DNA of 64,000 nt, taken from positions 1-64,000 of the forward strand of contig JBBDML010000018.1 in NCBI GenBank assembly GCA_040878345.1. The letters run 5' to 3'. Positions within the stretch are counted from its first letter, which is position 1. Every line of letters starts with the position of its first letter. A model generated the notes under the pieces. That model saw nothing but the letters and a program-made list of their open reading frames with translations, had not been told where the DNA came from and made no database searches. Shown piece by piece: positions 15,506 to 24,248 of this stretch. Origin of the DNA: ZC4RG35 sp040878345 (GTDB taxonomy: Bacteria; Actinomycetota; Acidimicrobiia; Spongiisociales; ZC4RG35). Position numbers and translations under genes: made by a program.

Positions 15506-15522
15506 GCGGGTAGCGTCGCCGA

Positions 15523-16611
15523 TCAGGCGTTGCCGGAGTCGACCAGCCGATAGCCGATGTTCTGGGAGATCTCCATGACCATCCCGAAGGCGATCATCTC
15601 TCCGGATGCCTCGTCGGGGGCGTTGATGCTCATCTCGAAGTGATTGTCCCCCGCAAACTCGGAGGTTCTGGCCAGACCGGCGGAAGGGTCGAACCAGGTG
15701 GTCATGGTGGCCACCGAAGGGGCCAGGGAGAAGCCAAACCTGAGATCCTCGCTGATGGCAGCCAGCTCTGCCCGTTCCTCATCGGTGGCGTCCTCCGGGA
15801 GGAAGGCTTCGAACATGCCGATCAAAATCTCGGCGAGGTCGATCTCGATGGCGGAGGTGGAGATGGTGGTCTCGATCACCATCACCTCGACGCCGTCGAG
15901 GGTGTCGGTCCGGGTCACGGTGCTCTCGATATCGGTGGTGGCCGGTTCCGCCCCGTCACCCATCATCGGGATCTCGATGGTCTCGGACCAGGTGTCGCCG
16001 ACGGCCACCTCGCCGTCGCTCAATGGTGGGCCAACGAACCGACCCGGTTGCATTGATCGGGAGAAGTCCTCGAGCCCGCCGAATCCTCCCATGCCACCGA
16101 TGCCGAAGAGATCTTCGAGCTCGCCGCCGCCCCCCGAGATGACATTGCCCTGCTCATCGACGATCACGGTGATGTCGACCGGCTCTATGGCGGCGAGATC
16201 GGGGATCTCCGACTGATCGACCGGCTCGCCGTCGACCGTCCCCGAGAACTCGAGGGCGGCGAAGTCACCGGTGATGGTCACGGCAAAGGTGCCCGGCTCG
16301 GGCCCATCGGCAACCGAGTGGGTGAAGGTGGAGGTTCCGGTGACACGGATCGACATCTCCCCTGGGATCCCCTCCTCGTCGAGGGCTGAAGCGTCGCCGT
16401 TGGTGGTGATGTCGATGGCCTGATCCAACTCGACCTCATAGGTGAAGACCGTCCCCGCCTCGAGTTGGTAGCTGAGCAGCATCGCTTCCGGCGCCTCGGT
16501 GGTGGTGGGGGCTAGGGGTGCGGCGGTGGTTGCAGACGGGTCACCACCTGATGGATTGCAGGCGGCGATCACCAGCGCCAGCACCGAGAGAAGAAACGGG
16601 AGACGACGCAT
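15523..16611 (-). CDS. secreted lipoprotein, possibly DUF6263-like
   Basis: I start this 362-residue protein at ATG 16611, which gives a compact lipoprotein signal peptide (MRRLPFLLSVLALVIAAC). A Thr/Ala/Pro linker follows. The mature domain opens with LLSYQLEAGTVFTYEVELDQAI, resembling the start of DUF6263-type outer proteins. It goes on with alternating strands and a Gly/Met-rich loop. It is expected to be anchored on the outer membrane face. No enzymatic motif is visible. It is divergent from the EamA transporter gene, with only 63 bp between the starts. Confidence 0.65.
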   Translation of the reverse strand: MRRLPFLLSVLALVIAACNPSGGDPSATTAAPLAPTTTEAPEAMLLSYQLEAGTVFTYEVELDQAIDITTNGDASALDEEGIPGEMSIRVTGTSTFTHSVADGPEPGTFAVTITGDFAALEFSGTVDGEPVDQSEIPDLAAIEPVDITVIVDEQGNVISGGGGELEDLFGIGGMGGFGGLEDFSRSMQPGRFVGPPLSDGEVAVGDTWSETIEIPMMGDGAEPATTDIESTVTRTDTLDGVEVMVIETTISTSAIEIDLAEILIGMFEAFLPEDATDEERAELAAISEDLRFGFSLAPSVATMTTWFDPSAGLARTSEFAGDNHFEMSINAPDEASGEMIAFGMVMEISQNIGYRLVDSGNA

Positions 16612-16674
16612 GATGTGCCAGGTTATCGGCATGCGGAATCTGTGCTTGAACCACCCGGTTACCTTGTCGGCCTC

Positions 16675-17574
16675 GTGAATCCCTGGACCCCGCTCATCGC
16701 CGCCACCTTCGGGTGGGCCTTTTCGGTGGTGATCAGCAAAGTGATCCTGGCCAGGGGGGTGGACACCGTCACCCTGGTGCCGATAAGGACGGCGTTCGGG
16801 CTGGTGACTCTCTTGCTCATCGCCGCCGTCACCAAGCGCTTTTGGACCACGTCGAAGCCTGCCTGGCGCCGCGGGGCGGTACTGGGGGTGGCCGCCATGG
16901 CCGTCCCCAACCTGGTGATGACCCGAGCCTTGGAGGACCTGCCCGTGAGCCTCGGGGGGCTCTTGATCGCCCTGATCCCGATCACCACGGTGATCGCCGC
17001 CCACTTCATACTCGAGGACGAGAGGTTCCAGGCTCGATCGGTGCCCGGCCTCCTCATCGCACTGGCCGGCACCGCCCTCCTGGTGGGAGTCGGGGGCGAG
17101 TCGATCGACGGGGTCGTCAACCTGTGGCGGGGTGTCTCATTCAGCCTCTCCGGCGTGGTCCTCGCCGGGATCGGCGGGGCGCTGACCAGGAAATATGCCC
17201 TCGACGTCCCCAGTCATCAGTTGGTGCTCCCCCAGTTCATGGTGGGCACCGCGGTCCTTTTCCTCGTGGTCCCGTTGCTCTTCGACTTCCGCCCGGAGTC
17301 GGTCGACGGAGTGAGTCTCGCCTGGCTGGTGGCCATCGGGGTGGTGGGGACCGCTCTTCCATTTGCCATGTTCATCATCGCCGCCTCAATCAACCCGGCA
17401 TGGAGGCTCGGGCTCACCGGGTACACCGTCCCGGTGCTGGCGGTGGCCCTCGCAGTTGTCTTCCTCGGTGAGACCCTGACCCCGGTGATTCTCGGCGGGG
17501 CGGCCTTGATCGTCGGTGGCGTTGTCCTGGCCGACCGGGCCAGCAACCGGGCTCCGGTGCCCGAGATCGTTTAG
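16675..17574 (+). CDS. EamA/DMT-family transporter
   Basis: The 299-residue protein shows ten hydrophobic helices arranged as two EamA repeats of five. Family features are visible, such as LPVSLGGLLIALIPITTVIAAHFILEDER at the end of the first repeat and GLTGYTVPVLAVALAVVFLGETLTP in the second. EamA proteins export or exchange small metabolites such as amino acids and nucleosides. The substrate cannot be told from sequence. The start is GTG 16675, at the first residue before the first helix. The upstream ATG would add a polar tail not seen in the family. Confidence 0.88.
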   Translation: MNPWTPLIAATFGWAFSVVISKVILARGVDTVTLVPIRTAFGLVTLLLIAAVTKRFWTTSKPAWRRGAVLGVAAMAVPNLVMTRALEDLPVSLGGLLIALIPITTVIAAHFILEDERFQARSVPGLLIALAGTALLVGVGGESIDGVVNLWRGVSFSLSGVVLAGIGGALTRKYALDVPSHQLVLPQFMVGTAVLFLVVPLLFDFRPESVDGVSLAWLVAIGVVGTALPFAMFIIAASINPAWRLGLTGYTVPVLAVALAVVFLGETLTPVILGGAALIVGGVVLADRASNRAPVPEIV

Positions 17575-17642
17575 CCCTTCGAGTGCCGGCCATCGGGTAT
17601 ATGGGCGACGAGACCGGGACGACCATTTACCCTCCGCCCACT

Positions 17643-19277
17643 ATGAGACGTCGGATCCTGGTTGCGGTGGCATGGCCCTACGCGTCAGGCCCGCTTCATC
17701 TGGGCCACCTCGCCGGTGCCTACCTGCCTGCCGACATCTTCGCCCGGTTCCAGAGGCTCCGGGGCAGCGATGTCTTGATGGTGTCGGGGTCGGATGCCAA
17801 CGGGACACCAATCACGGTCAAGGCCGATCAGTTGGGGATCACGCCACGAGAGGTGGTCGACATCTACCACCCTGAGATCCTCGGCTACTGGGAGGCGCTG
17901 GGCATCACCTTCGACCTTTTCACCACCACCATGACCGAGAATCACCACGGGGTGACTCAGGACTTCTTCCTGCAACTCCTGGACAAGGGCTACCTGGTGA
18001 AGGGCACCTCCGAGCAGTTCTACGACCCCGAAGTGGGACGATTCCTCCCTGACCGCTACGTCGAGGGAACCTGCCCCCACTGCGGCTACAAGGAGGCCAG
18101 GGGCGACCAGTGCGAGAACTGTGGGCGCACCCTCGACCCGACCGACCTGCTGGAGCCGCGTTCACGGCTCAGCGGTGCCGCCCCGGTGCGACGCTCCACC
18201 GAGCACTACTTCCTCCAGTTGCCGGTGTTCGCCGATGCCCTCCGTGAGTGGCTGGAGTCGAAGACCAGCTGGCGCCGACATGTCAGGAACTGGGCGCTGG
18301 GGATGCTCGAGGACATCCCGGAGCGCGCCATCACCCGGGACATCGAGTGGGGAGTCGAGCTGCCCGTCGACGACCTGGGCCCGGGCAAGCGGATCTATGT
18401 GTGGTTCGATGCAGTGATCGGATATCTGTCCGCCTCCATCGAGTGGGCGTCGAGCACCGACGACCGCGATGCCTGGAGACAATGGTGGGAGGACCCAGAG
18501 GCCGAGTCCTACTACTTCGTGGGCAAGGACAACATCCCGTTTCACACCGTGATCTGGCCGGCGATGCTCATGGGGTACGGCGGCCTCAACCTGCCCACCG
18601 ACATCCCCGCCAACCAATACATCACCTTCAAGGGTGAGAAGGCCTCGAAGTCCAAGGGAGTCGGGCAGTCGATCGGCTGGTATGCCGAGCGCCTCCAGCC
18701 CGACGCCCTCCGTTATGCCATAGCCGCGGTGCTCCCCGAGCAGCAGGACACCGACCTGAGCGACGACGAGATCATCCGGAGGGTCAACGACGAGTTGGTC
18801 GCCACCTGGGGGAACCTGGTGAATCGGGTCCTCACCATGACAGAGCAGAACTTCGACGGCGTGGTCCCGGGACCGGGTCGGCTGGGGCCCGGTGACGAAG
18901 CCATCGTCGGCCTCGCAGACTCGGTGCTAGATGACGTCGCCAAGGAGATCGAGCGGGTCGAGCTGCGAGCCGGCCTTCGAGCCGCCATGGAGGCGGCCTC
19001 GGCGGTGAACGTCTATCTCAACTCGACCGAGCCCTGGAAGGTGATCAAGCAAGACCGGGATCGGGCCGCCACCATCCTGTGGTCCGCCATCCAGGCGATC
19101 TCGGCGATCCGGGTGGCGCTCGCCCCTTACCTCCCGTTCACCGCCTCAGATATAGGTGTCATGCTCGGCATCGCACCGGAGGTCACCGGTTGGTCTGCGC
19201 CGCCGGTGCCAGGGGGCACCGTCCTCGGGCCGATCGCCCCGGTGTTCACCAAGCTCGATACCGACGCCCTTTCCTGA
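17643..19277 (+). CDS. metG: methionyl-tRNA synthetase
   Basis: MetRS charges tRNA-Met with methionine. The 544-residue protein has the class I HIGH-like motif PLHLGHL near residue 17, the zinc-knuckle insert with two CxxC pairs (CPHCGYKEARGDQCENCG), and the KMSKS motif as KASKSKG. The C-terminal helical anticodon domain follows (ELVATWGNLVNRVLTM). It lacks the extra C-terminal tRNA-binding domain of the longer E. coli enzyme. I choose ATG 17643 because homologs start just before the first strand (RRRILVAVAWPYASG). Confidence 0.96.
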   Translation: MRRRILVAVAWPYASGPLHLGHLAGAYLPADIFARFQRLRGSDVLMVSGSDANGTPITVKADQLGITPREVVDIYHPEILGYWEALGITFDLFTTTMTENHHGVTQDFFLQLLDKGYLVKGTSEQFYDPEVGRFLPDRYVEGTCPHCGYKEARGDQCENCGRTLDPTDLLEPRSRLSGAAPVRRSTEHYFLQLPVFADALREWLESKTSWRRHVRNWALGMLEDIPERAITRDIEWGVELPVDDLGPGKRIYVWFDAVIGYLSASIEWASSTDDRDAWRQWWEDPEAESYYFVGKDNIPFHTVIWPAMLMGYGGLNLPTDIPANQYITFKGEKASKSKGVGQSIGWYAERLQPDALRYAIAAVLPEQQDTDLSDDEIIRRVNDELVATWGNLVNRVLTMTEQNFDGVVPGPGRLGPGDEAIVGLADSVLDDVAKEIERVELRAGLRAAMEAASAVNVYLNSTEPWKVIKQDRDRAATILWSAIQAISAIRVALAPYLPFTASDIGVMLGIAPEVTGWSAPPVPGGTVLGPIAPVFTKLDTDALS

Positions 19278-19357
19278 AACCATTCGGGCCCTTTTGGCGT
19301 CGAAGTGTCAACATCTCGCATTACCCCATAGACCCGAAGTTCCGATAGTTTTCCAAC

Positions 19358-19561
19358 ATGGGCCGCATAGTCAGGATCGTCGCTGGTTCCAGCCTCGTCA
19401 TGGCGGGGACTGTGATGCTGGTCCTCCCCGGCCCAGGGATTTTGACCATCGGCGCCGGGCTAGCCATTCTCGCCAAGGACGTGGAATGGGCGGGTCGTCT
19501 CAAGGACCGGGTCACCTCGCGGTATCTGCCCACCCCGAAGGACTACGCCGACCGCGCCTAG
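19358..19561 (+). CDS. PGPGW-type small transmembrane protein
   Basis: The 67-residue protein carries the PGPGW family signature: a hydrophobic helix, then LPGPGILTIGAGLAILAKDVEWA. A second short hydrophobic stretch and a basic C-terminal tail (RLKDRVTSRYLP) follow. Such proteins are inner-membrane proteins of unknown function. Its stop codon TAG (19559-19561) interlocks with that of the convergent sodN gene. Confidence 0.85.
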   Translation: MGRIVRIVAGSSLVMAGTVMLVLPGPGILTIGAGLAILAKDVEWAGRLKDRVTSRYLPTPKDYADRA

Positions 19562-19965
19562 TGGGGCGGGTAGACCCCCATCCCCTTCGCCTTCTCGGTC
19601 TTCCAGAAGATCTCTGAGATCTCATCGATGAGATCGATCAGCTTCTGACCTTCGGCGGGGTCGGCCGACTTCTTGGCCTCGCCTGCTTGATGAATCGCCC
19701 GCCAGAAGAGATCGTCGAGGCCGGGGAACTCGGCGCGGTGATCGGCACTGAAGAAGTCGGCCCAGAGCACCATCAGGTGGTGTTTTACCTCCTCGGCCCG
19801 CTCCTCCTTGAGCTGCAGGGCCCTGGCCCTGAAGACGTCGTCATTCGACTCTTGGTACTTCTGAGCGATCTTCAACACCGAAAGTGCTTCGATCTTGGCT
19901 TGGGCCGGGTCGTAGACCCCGCAGTAGAGGTCACAGTGGGCATGGGCGATGGTGACCTGACGCAT
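19558..19965 (-). CDS. sodN: nickel superoxide dismutase
   Basis: Ni-SOD converts superoxide to oxygen and hydrogen peroxide using a nickel ion bound by an N-terminal hook that is exposed after leader removal. The 135-residue precursor has a 9-residue leader (MRQVTIAHA), then HCDLYCGVYDPAQ. His1, Cys2 and Cys6 of the mature hook are present, but the conserved Pro5 is replaced by Tyr. The rest matches the four-helix bundle (FRARALQLKEERAEEVKHHLMVLWADFF, and EISEIFWKTEKA). The ribosome-binding site AAGGAG lies upstream. It is divergent from a predicted maturation protease, as in other sodN/sodX pairs. Confidence 0.93.
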   Translation of the reverse strand: MRQVTIAHAHCDLYCGVYDPAQAKIEALSVLKIAQKYQESNDDVFRARALQLKEERAEEVKHHLMVLWADFFSADHRAEFPGLDDLFWRAIHQAGEAKKSADPAEGQKLIDLIDEISEIFWKTEKAKGMGVYPPH

Positions 19966-20017
19966 GTTCAACTCCTTCGTGGATCGGGGCCTGGTCTGAC
20001 AATACTTCCCCCCGGAC

Positions 20018-20959
20018 ATGGCGATGAAACGGTTCAGGGTGGCGGAGGACTCGATGCGGCCCTCGCTCTCACCAGGCGACGAGGTCGTGGCCACCGATGC
20101 CCGAGCAGCCCGGGTCGGCGACATCGTGGTGTTCCTCCACCCGGGCCGAGACGACTTTTGGATGGTGAAACGGCGGGTCGACCCACCGGGCGCCATCGGC
20201 CCCGATCAGGCATGGGTCATGTCCGACGACCCCTCGGTGACCGTCGCCGACTCCCGGACTTTGGGGCCGGTGCCTCTCGACCGGTTGTGGACGGTTGTGA
20301 ACCGGCTCGACGATGAGTCCTTCGTCGAGGCCAGTCACCTGCTCAGCGCCGAGGACAAGGCTCTGGCAGGGGTGGTGGCCGCCCATGGGCTCCCGGGCTT
20401 TTGGCGCCGACCAAGTGGTCTGTCAACGCTGATCCTCCTCGTCCTAGAGCAGCAGGTGTCACTCGAGTCGGGGGCGGCAGTCTTCCGCCGGCTCCGCGAG
20501 GGGGCGGGCGGGATCCGCCCCGAGTCGCTCCTCGCCATGGGAGCCGACGGGGTGCGCGGCGTGGGCGTCACCCGGCAGAAGACCACCTACATCCTCGACC
20601 TCGCCCAGGCGGTGGTCACCGGAGCACTCGACCTGGCCAGTCTCGAGAATCGATCCGCCGCCGAGGCGCGGCGATCTCTCCTCGAGCTCAAAGGAATCGG
20701 CCCATGGACCGCAGACGCCTACCTCCTCTCCGCCCTTGGTCACCTCGATGTCTTCCCTGTGGGTGACCGCGCCCTCCAGGTGGGCGCCGGCGAAGTCCTC
20801 GGGATGTCCCAGACTCCGGACGGGGCACAGCTCGAGATCATCTCTCAGCCGTGGAGGCCATTGAGGGCGGTGGCCGCCAGGCTGATCTGGCATGCCTACC
20901 TGACGGTCAGGGGCCGCGTCGAGCCCGACCATGGCACACCCATCCCGGAGAGGGCGTAG
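20018..20959 (+). CDS. fusion of a Ni-SOD maturation protease domain with an AlkA-type DNA glycosylase
   Basis: Residues 1-95 match SodX, the S24/S26-type protease that trims the Ni-SOD leader. A Ser12 nucleophile lies in AEDSMRPSLSPGDEV, the general-base Lys51 in FWMVKRRV, and the closing box in DDPSVTVADSRTLGPVP. Residues 105-300 match a DNA-3-methyladenine glycosylase II of the HhH-GPD superfamily. They show LEQQVSLESGAAVFRRL, the hairpin LKGIGPWTADAYLLSAL (225-240), and the catalytic Asp250 in FPVGD. The frame is uninterrupted, so both activities should reside in one 313-residue protein. The sodN gene starts 52 bp away on the other strand. The fusion would tie superoxide defence to repair of alkylated or oxidised bases. 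A frameshift artefact is unlikely but possible. Confidence 0.85.
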   Translation: MAMKRFRVAEDSMRPSLSPGDEVVATDARAARVGDIVVFLHPGRDDFWMVKRRVDPPGAIGPDQAWVMSDDPSVTVADSRTLGPVPLDRLWTVVNRLDDESFVEASHLLSAEDKALAGVVAAHGLPGFWRRPSGLSTLILLVLEQQVSLESGAAVFRRLREGAGGIRPESLLAMGADGVRGVGVTRQKTTYILDLAQAVVTGALDLASLENRSAAEARRSLLELKGIGPWTADAYLLSALGHLDVFPVGDRALQVGAGEVLGMSQTPDGAQLEIISQPWRPLRAVAARLIWHAYLTVRGRVEPDHGTPIPERA

Positions 20960-20962
20960 AGT
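20957..20962 (+). promoter_or_regulatory. -10 element of the ACT-domain gene (leaderless)
   Basis: TAGAGT overlaps the stop codon of the upstream gene and ends 6 nt before the ATG at 20969. No ribosome-binding site is visible, which suggests a separate leaderless transcript. Confidence 0.4.
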
Positions 20963-20968
20963 CGGGGC

Positions 20969-21379
20969 ATGACCGAGTTCGTGGTCTCGATGGAGAACCG
21001 ACCGGGTCGCCTGGCGGCTCTCACCGAGAACCTCGCCGCCTTCGGGGTGAACATCGAGGCACTCACCGCTTATGGGCACGACGGGGAAGGAACCGTTCGC
21101 CTCATCGTGGATGATGCCGCCACCACCCGCCGCGTGCTCGAAGAGGCGGCTCTGCACAACGAGGAACGAACAGTCTTGACCGCCCAGCTACCCCACCGAC
21201 CGGGTGAGCTGGCCCGCCTCACCCGTGCCCTCGCCGACGCCGGTGTCAATATCGATGCCCTCTACGTCCTCAAGTCCACCGCAGATGGCATCGAGCTTGC
21301 CATCTCGGTCGACCAGCCAGAGACGGCACTCCCCCATCTGGATGTGACCGGAGGAGTCCTCAACCGGATCGCGGGGTGA
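20969..21379 (+). CDS. tandem ACT-domain protein
   Basis: The 136-residue protein consists of two ACT domains: residues 1-65 (EFVVSMENRPGRLAALTENLAAFGVNIEALTAYG) and 68-136 (TAQLPHRPGELARLTRALADAGVNIDALYVL). ACT domains bind amino acids or other small ligands at dimer interfaces and regulate enzymes. Here no enzyme domain is attached, so it is probably a stand-alone ligand sensor. The gene begins 9 nt after the glycosylase fusion. Confidence 0.9.
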   Translation: MTEFVVSMENRPGRLAALTENLAAFGVNIEALTAYGHDGEGTVRLIVDDAATTRRVLEEAALHNEERTVLTAQLPHRPGELARLTRALADAGVNIDALYVLKSTADGIELAISVDQPETALPHLDVTGGVLNRIAG

Positions 21380-21416
21380 TGGCCGCTAGGGCGGGTCGCC
21401 ACTTATAGTGGCCTGA

Positions 21417-22484
21417 ATGCGCACCGACACAGCCAGGCTGGTTGCGCTCGGTTTGACCATCACCGCCTGCTCGGTAGCAGCGGTCTCCACTACCACCACG
21501 ACCGAGGCCACCACCACTTCGTCGTCGACCACCTCGACCACTCAGCTGCCCACCACCAGCACCACCTTTGCCGGTGATGTCTCTCCCGTGACCGGGCTGA
21601 GCGTCACCGATCCCGCGCTGCTCGATCGCCGCCTCCTGGCGGTCAAGATCGACAACCACCCGCGGGCCAACCCCCAGTCGGGCATCGATCAGGCCGATAT
21701 GGTGATCGAGATACTGGTGGAAGGGGTCACCCGCTATCTCACCCTTTGGCAGGAGAGTGACTCGGACTACCTGGGCCCGATGCGCTCGGCCCGCCCCACC
21801 GACACCAGTCTCCTCGTCGCCATCAACGAGCCGACCTACGCCCGGTCCGGCTCTCAGGAGTGGGTCCAGGCAGTGGCGGTGCAGGCGGGTATCCACCTGG
21901 TGGGTGAGGTCGGGCCCCCGGCGACATTCAGGATCTCGGGGCGGAACGCCCCCCACAACCTCTACGTCGACACCATCGAGCTTCGCAAGGTGGCAGATGG
22001 CCGCGGCCACCCGGACGAGCCACCCACCGAGCCGCTGTGGGAGTTTGGCCCCTTGCCTACCGGCGCCGACCCAGCCTCGTCGGTCACCATGCGCTTCGCC
22101 GGGACCACCACCATGTGGGACTGGGACCAGGCGTCCAGGTCATGGCTTCGGACCGCCTACCGCCGGGAGTCCTTCTATCGGGACCAGGACGGGACCGAGA
22201 CCCGGGTCGGCGTCCCGGTGCTGGTAGCCCTCCACGTGGAGCAGTACTTCGCCATGCCGCCCCCGGGGTTCGGGGGCTCGGGGCTGCCCAGCTCCCAAAC
22301 GGTGGGAACCGGGACCGCCTTCGTGTTCGCCGACGGCAAGGTGGTCGAGGGGATTTGGACCCGGGAGTCGGAGACCGATTGGTTCAGCCTCAGCACCTCG
22401 AGCGGGGAGACCATGTTGGTGCCACCGGGCAAGGTCTGGGTGTCCCTGGTGCCGAGCAGCGGGGGTCTCACCTACGAGCCGTGA
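21417..22484 (+). CDS. DUF3048 (YerB-like) lipoprotein
   Basis: The 355-residue protein has a lipoprotein-type signal (LVALGLTITAC), a long Thr/Ser linker, then the DUF3048 layout. The N-terminal part reads LLAVKIDNHPRANPQSGIDQADMVIEILVEGVTRYLTLW, followed by LGPMRSARPTD and GSQEWV. A C-terminal part has GTGTAFVFADGKVVEGIWTRES. Family members are surface lipoproteins of unclear role, such as YerB of Bacillus. TATAGT at 21404-21409 stands 7 nt before the ATG, suggesting a leaderless mRNA. Confidence 0.9.
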   Translation: MRTDTARLVALGLTITACSVAAVSTTTTTEATTTSSSTTSTTQLPTTSTTFAGDVSPVTGLSVTDPALLDRRLLAVKIDNHPRANPQSGIDQADMVIEILVEGVTRYLTLWQESDSDYLGPMRSARPTDTSLLVAINEPTYARSGSQEWVQAVAVQAGIHLVGEVGPPATFRISGRNAPHNLYVDTIELRKVADGRGHPDEPPTEPLWEFGPLPTGADPASSVTMRFAGTTTMWDWDQASRSWLRTAYRRESFYRDQDGTETRVGVPVLVALHVEQYFAMPPPGFGGSGLPSSQTVGTGTAFVFADGKVVEGIWTRESETDWFSLSTSSGETMLVPPGKVWVSLVPSSGGLTYEP

Positions 22485-22496
22485 GGATCCTCCCGG

Positions 22497-22979
22497 TCAC
22501 ACGAAGAGGCTCACGTCCGCATCCGCCGCATAGTCGAGGAAGGCCGCAGCCCCTGCGATGTCGGCCCCCGGGATCAGGTCGCTCTCCTCGACACCCATGA
22601 CACCCATCGTGGTGGAGCAGGCAAAGAACCGGACGCCCTGCTCCCGAGTCATCTCGATGAATTCGGGGATGGTGGGCATCCGAGCATCTTTCATCCACTT
22701 GCGCATCACCTTGGTCGCGGCGGCAGTGGCCCCGGGAACCACCCCGAGGGCGTTGGGCAGCTGGATCGGCCCGGCCGGGTTGGCCAGGGAGGCCACCTTC
22801 AGCTTGTCGAACCGCTCAGCGTGGAGGATGTCCAGCCCGTAGAAGGTGAAGTAGATGCCGGCCTCCCAGCCGAGACTGACCGCGGTGGCGGCAAGGATCA
22901 ACGGGGGGTACGCCTGGTCGAGTGTGCCCTTGGAGGCCACGATGGCGATCCTTCGCTTCCGTGCGCCTTCGGTGGTCAT
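22497..22979 (-). CDS. DsrE/DsrF-like sulfur-relay protein
   Basis: The 160-residue protein begins with a Rossmann-like strand (RIAIVASKGTLDQAYPPLILAATAVSLG) and has a conserved cysteine in FFACSTTMGVMGV, followed by LIPGADIAGAAAFLDYAADADVSLFV. This is the DsrE family, whose members pass sulfane sulfur between carriers. It overlaps the TusA gene by 4 nt and ends the operon cysK-tusA-dsrE. The expected partner is the TusA-like carrier encoded just upstream. Confidence 0.9.
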   Translation of the reverse strand: MTTEGARKRRIAIVASKGTLDQAYPPLILAATAVSLGWEAGIYFTFYGLDILHAERFDKLKVASLANPAGPIQLPNALGVVPGATAAATKVMRKWMKDARMPTIPEFIEMTREQGVRFFACSTTMGVMGVEESDLIPGADIAGAAAFLDYAADADVSLFV

Positions 22980-23239
22980 GTCCGTCCACCCTTCTCGATG
23001 AGGAAGTACTGCCTGCCGTCGGTCTGCTTGGCCGAGATCAGCCGGTCGCCACGTTGGCGGGCCATGGCGGGGACATCTTCCAGTGCCCCTGGGTCGGTGG
23101 TGATAAGCCGCAGGCGGTCTCCGGGCTGGAGCCTGTCGAGGACGATCGCCGCCTTGTAGACGGGAAGCGGGCAGAGGAGACCTGCGCAATCGAGGTCGAT
23201 GACCTCGACATCCGCTCCGGTGGTCGGTTGGCTGCTCAT
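22976..23239 (-). CDS. TusA-family sulfur carrier protein
   Basis: The 87-residue protein has the TusA core: a strand VIDLDCAGLLCPLPVYKA with the sulfur-carrying cysteine in the CPLP motif, and a second half LQPGDRLRLITTDPGALEDVPAMARQRGDRL. TusA proteins accept sulfur as persulfide and hand it on to DsrE-type or tRNA-modifying partners. The gene overlaps both neighbours by 4 nt, so the three proteins are made together. This points to a role in sulfane-sulfur metabolism linked to cysteine synthesis or breakdown. Confidence 0.93.
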   Translation of the reverse strand: MSSQPTTGADVEVIDLDCAGLLCPLPVYKAAIVLDRLQPGDRLRLITTDPGALEDVPAMARQRGDRLISAKQTDGRQYFLIEKGGRT

Positions 23240-24228
23240 ATCTGTGGCATTCCTTCCTCTCCGAGGATGTCCTCGAAGTAACTCGTGTACTTGAATCCCG
23301 AGTCGGCGGAGATGGCGACCACGATCTCGCCTGGCTCAGCTGGTATCTGGTCTATGGCGGCGACGACCGCACCAGTCGATGGTCCTACGGTGAGAGCCTC
23401 CCGTCTCCACAGCTCCTTGGTCATGCCATATGCCGACTCGTCGGAGATGACGATGGAGCCATCGACAACGGCGGGGTCGAAGATGGCCGGGACGCTGGCC
23501 TCGGCGAAGCTCCTCATCCCCGGTAGCCGATGCCCTGGCTCGGGCTCGACACCGACCACCCTGATCGTGGGGTCCTGCTCCTTGAGGAAACGACCGGCGC
23601 CGACCACGGTGCCGGTCGTCCCGTAGGCGGCGACGAACCACCTGACCCTCCCTTCCGTCTGCCTCCAGATCTCGGGCCCGGTGGTCTCGTAGTGGGCAGT
23701 CACGTTGTCCTCGTTCTCGTATTGCAGGGTGGCGGCGTAGCGCCGACCACCCTCCGAGGCAGCCAGGGCGCGGGCGAGAGCGATGGCGCCATCCTTCGGG
23801 TTGTCCACCGGGCACAGTTCGTCCGGTGTCTCCCACACCTCGGCCCCAAGCATGCGGAGGATCACCTTCTTCTCCTCGGGGACACCATCGGGAATGGTCG
23901 TGGTGAGCCGGGTGCCGGCCAACGAGGCCAGCGCGGCGAGAGCAATGGCGGTGTTGCCACTCGATGCTTCGACCACCTCCCGCCCCTCGAGCAGACCTCG
24001 ACGAGCCAGCCCGTCGAGTAGATAGAGGGCGGTCCGGTCCTTTACCGAGCCAAAGGGGTTCATCCACTCCAGCTTGAGATACAGATCCAGCTCCCGGTGA
24101 CTGAGCACCTGGTTGATCCGGACCAGTGGGGAGGGGTTGTCGACGTTCGGCAACAGGTCGCGTATGTCAGTGAATCTCCTGGCGGAGGTGTCCGTCTCCA
24201 ACCGTTGGTTTCGGGTGATGGATGTCAT
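23236..24228 (-). CDS. cysteine synthase-family PLP enzyme
   Basis: The 330-residue protein belongs to the cysteine synthase/cystathionine beta-synthase fold. The PLP lysine lies in NPFGSVKDRTALYLL, the substrate loop is EASSGNTAIALA, and the phosphate-binding loop is AAYGTTGTVVGAGRFL. CysK makes cysteine from O-acetylserine and sulfide. Coupling to tusA and dsrE suggests that the sulfur donor may be protein-bound sulfane sulfur. It could instead be a CBS-like enzyme using homocysteine. A hairpin and a short open frame lie in its leader. Confidence 0.9.
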   Translation of the reverse strand: MTSITRNQRLETDTSARRFTDIRDLLPNVDNPSPLVRINQVLSHRELDLYLKLEWMNPFGSVKDRTALYLLDGLARRGLLEGREVVEASSGNTAIALAALASLAGTRLTTTIPDGVPEEKKVILRMLGAEVWETPDELCPVDNPKDGAIALARALAASEGGRRYAATLQYENEDNVTAHYETTGPEIWRQTEGRVRWFVAAYGTTGTVVGAGRFLKEQDPTIRVVGVEPEPGHRLPGMRSFAEASVPAIFDPAVVDGSIVISDESAYGMTKELWRREALTVGPSTGAVVAAIDQIPAEPGEIVVAISADSGFKYTSYFEDILGEEGMPQI

Positions 24229-24248
24229 GTCAGGTCCCTCGGGGCATA

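Noticed and set aside
16612..17004. N-terminal extension of the lipoprotein that ends at 15523
   Set aside because: The extension is compositionally odd and lies antisense to the EamA transporter. The signal peptide starts cleanly at 16611.
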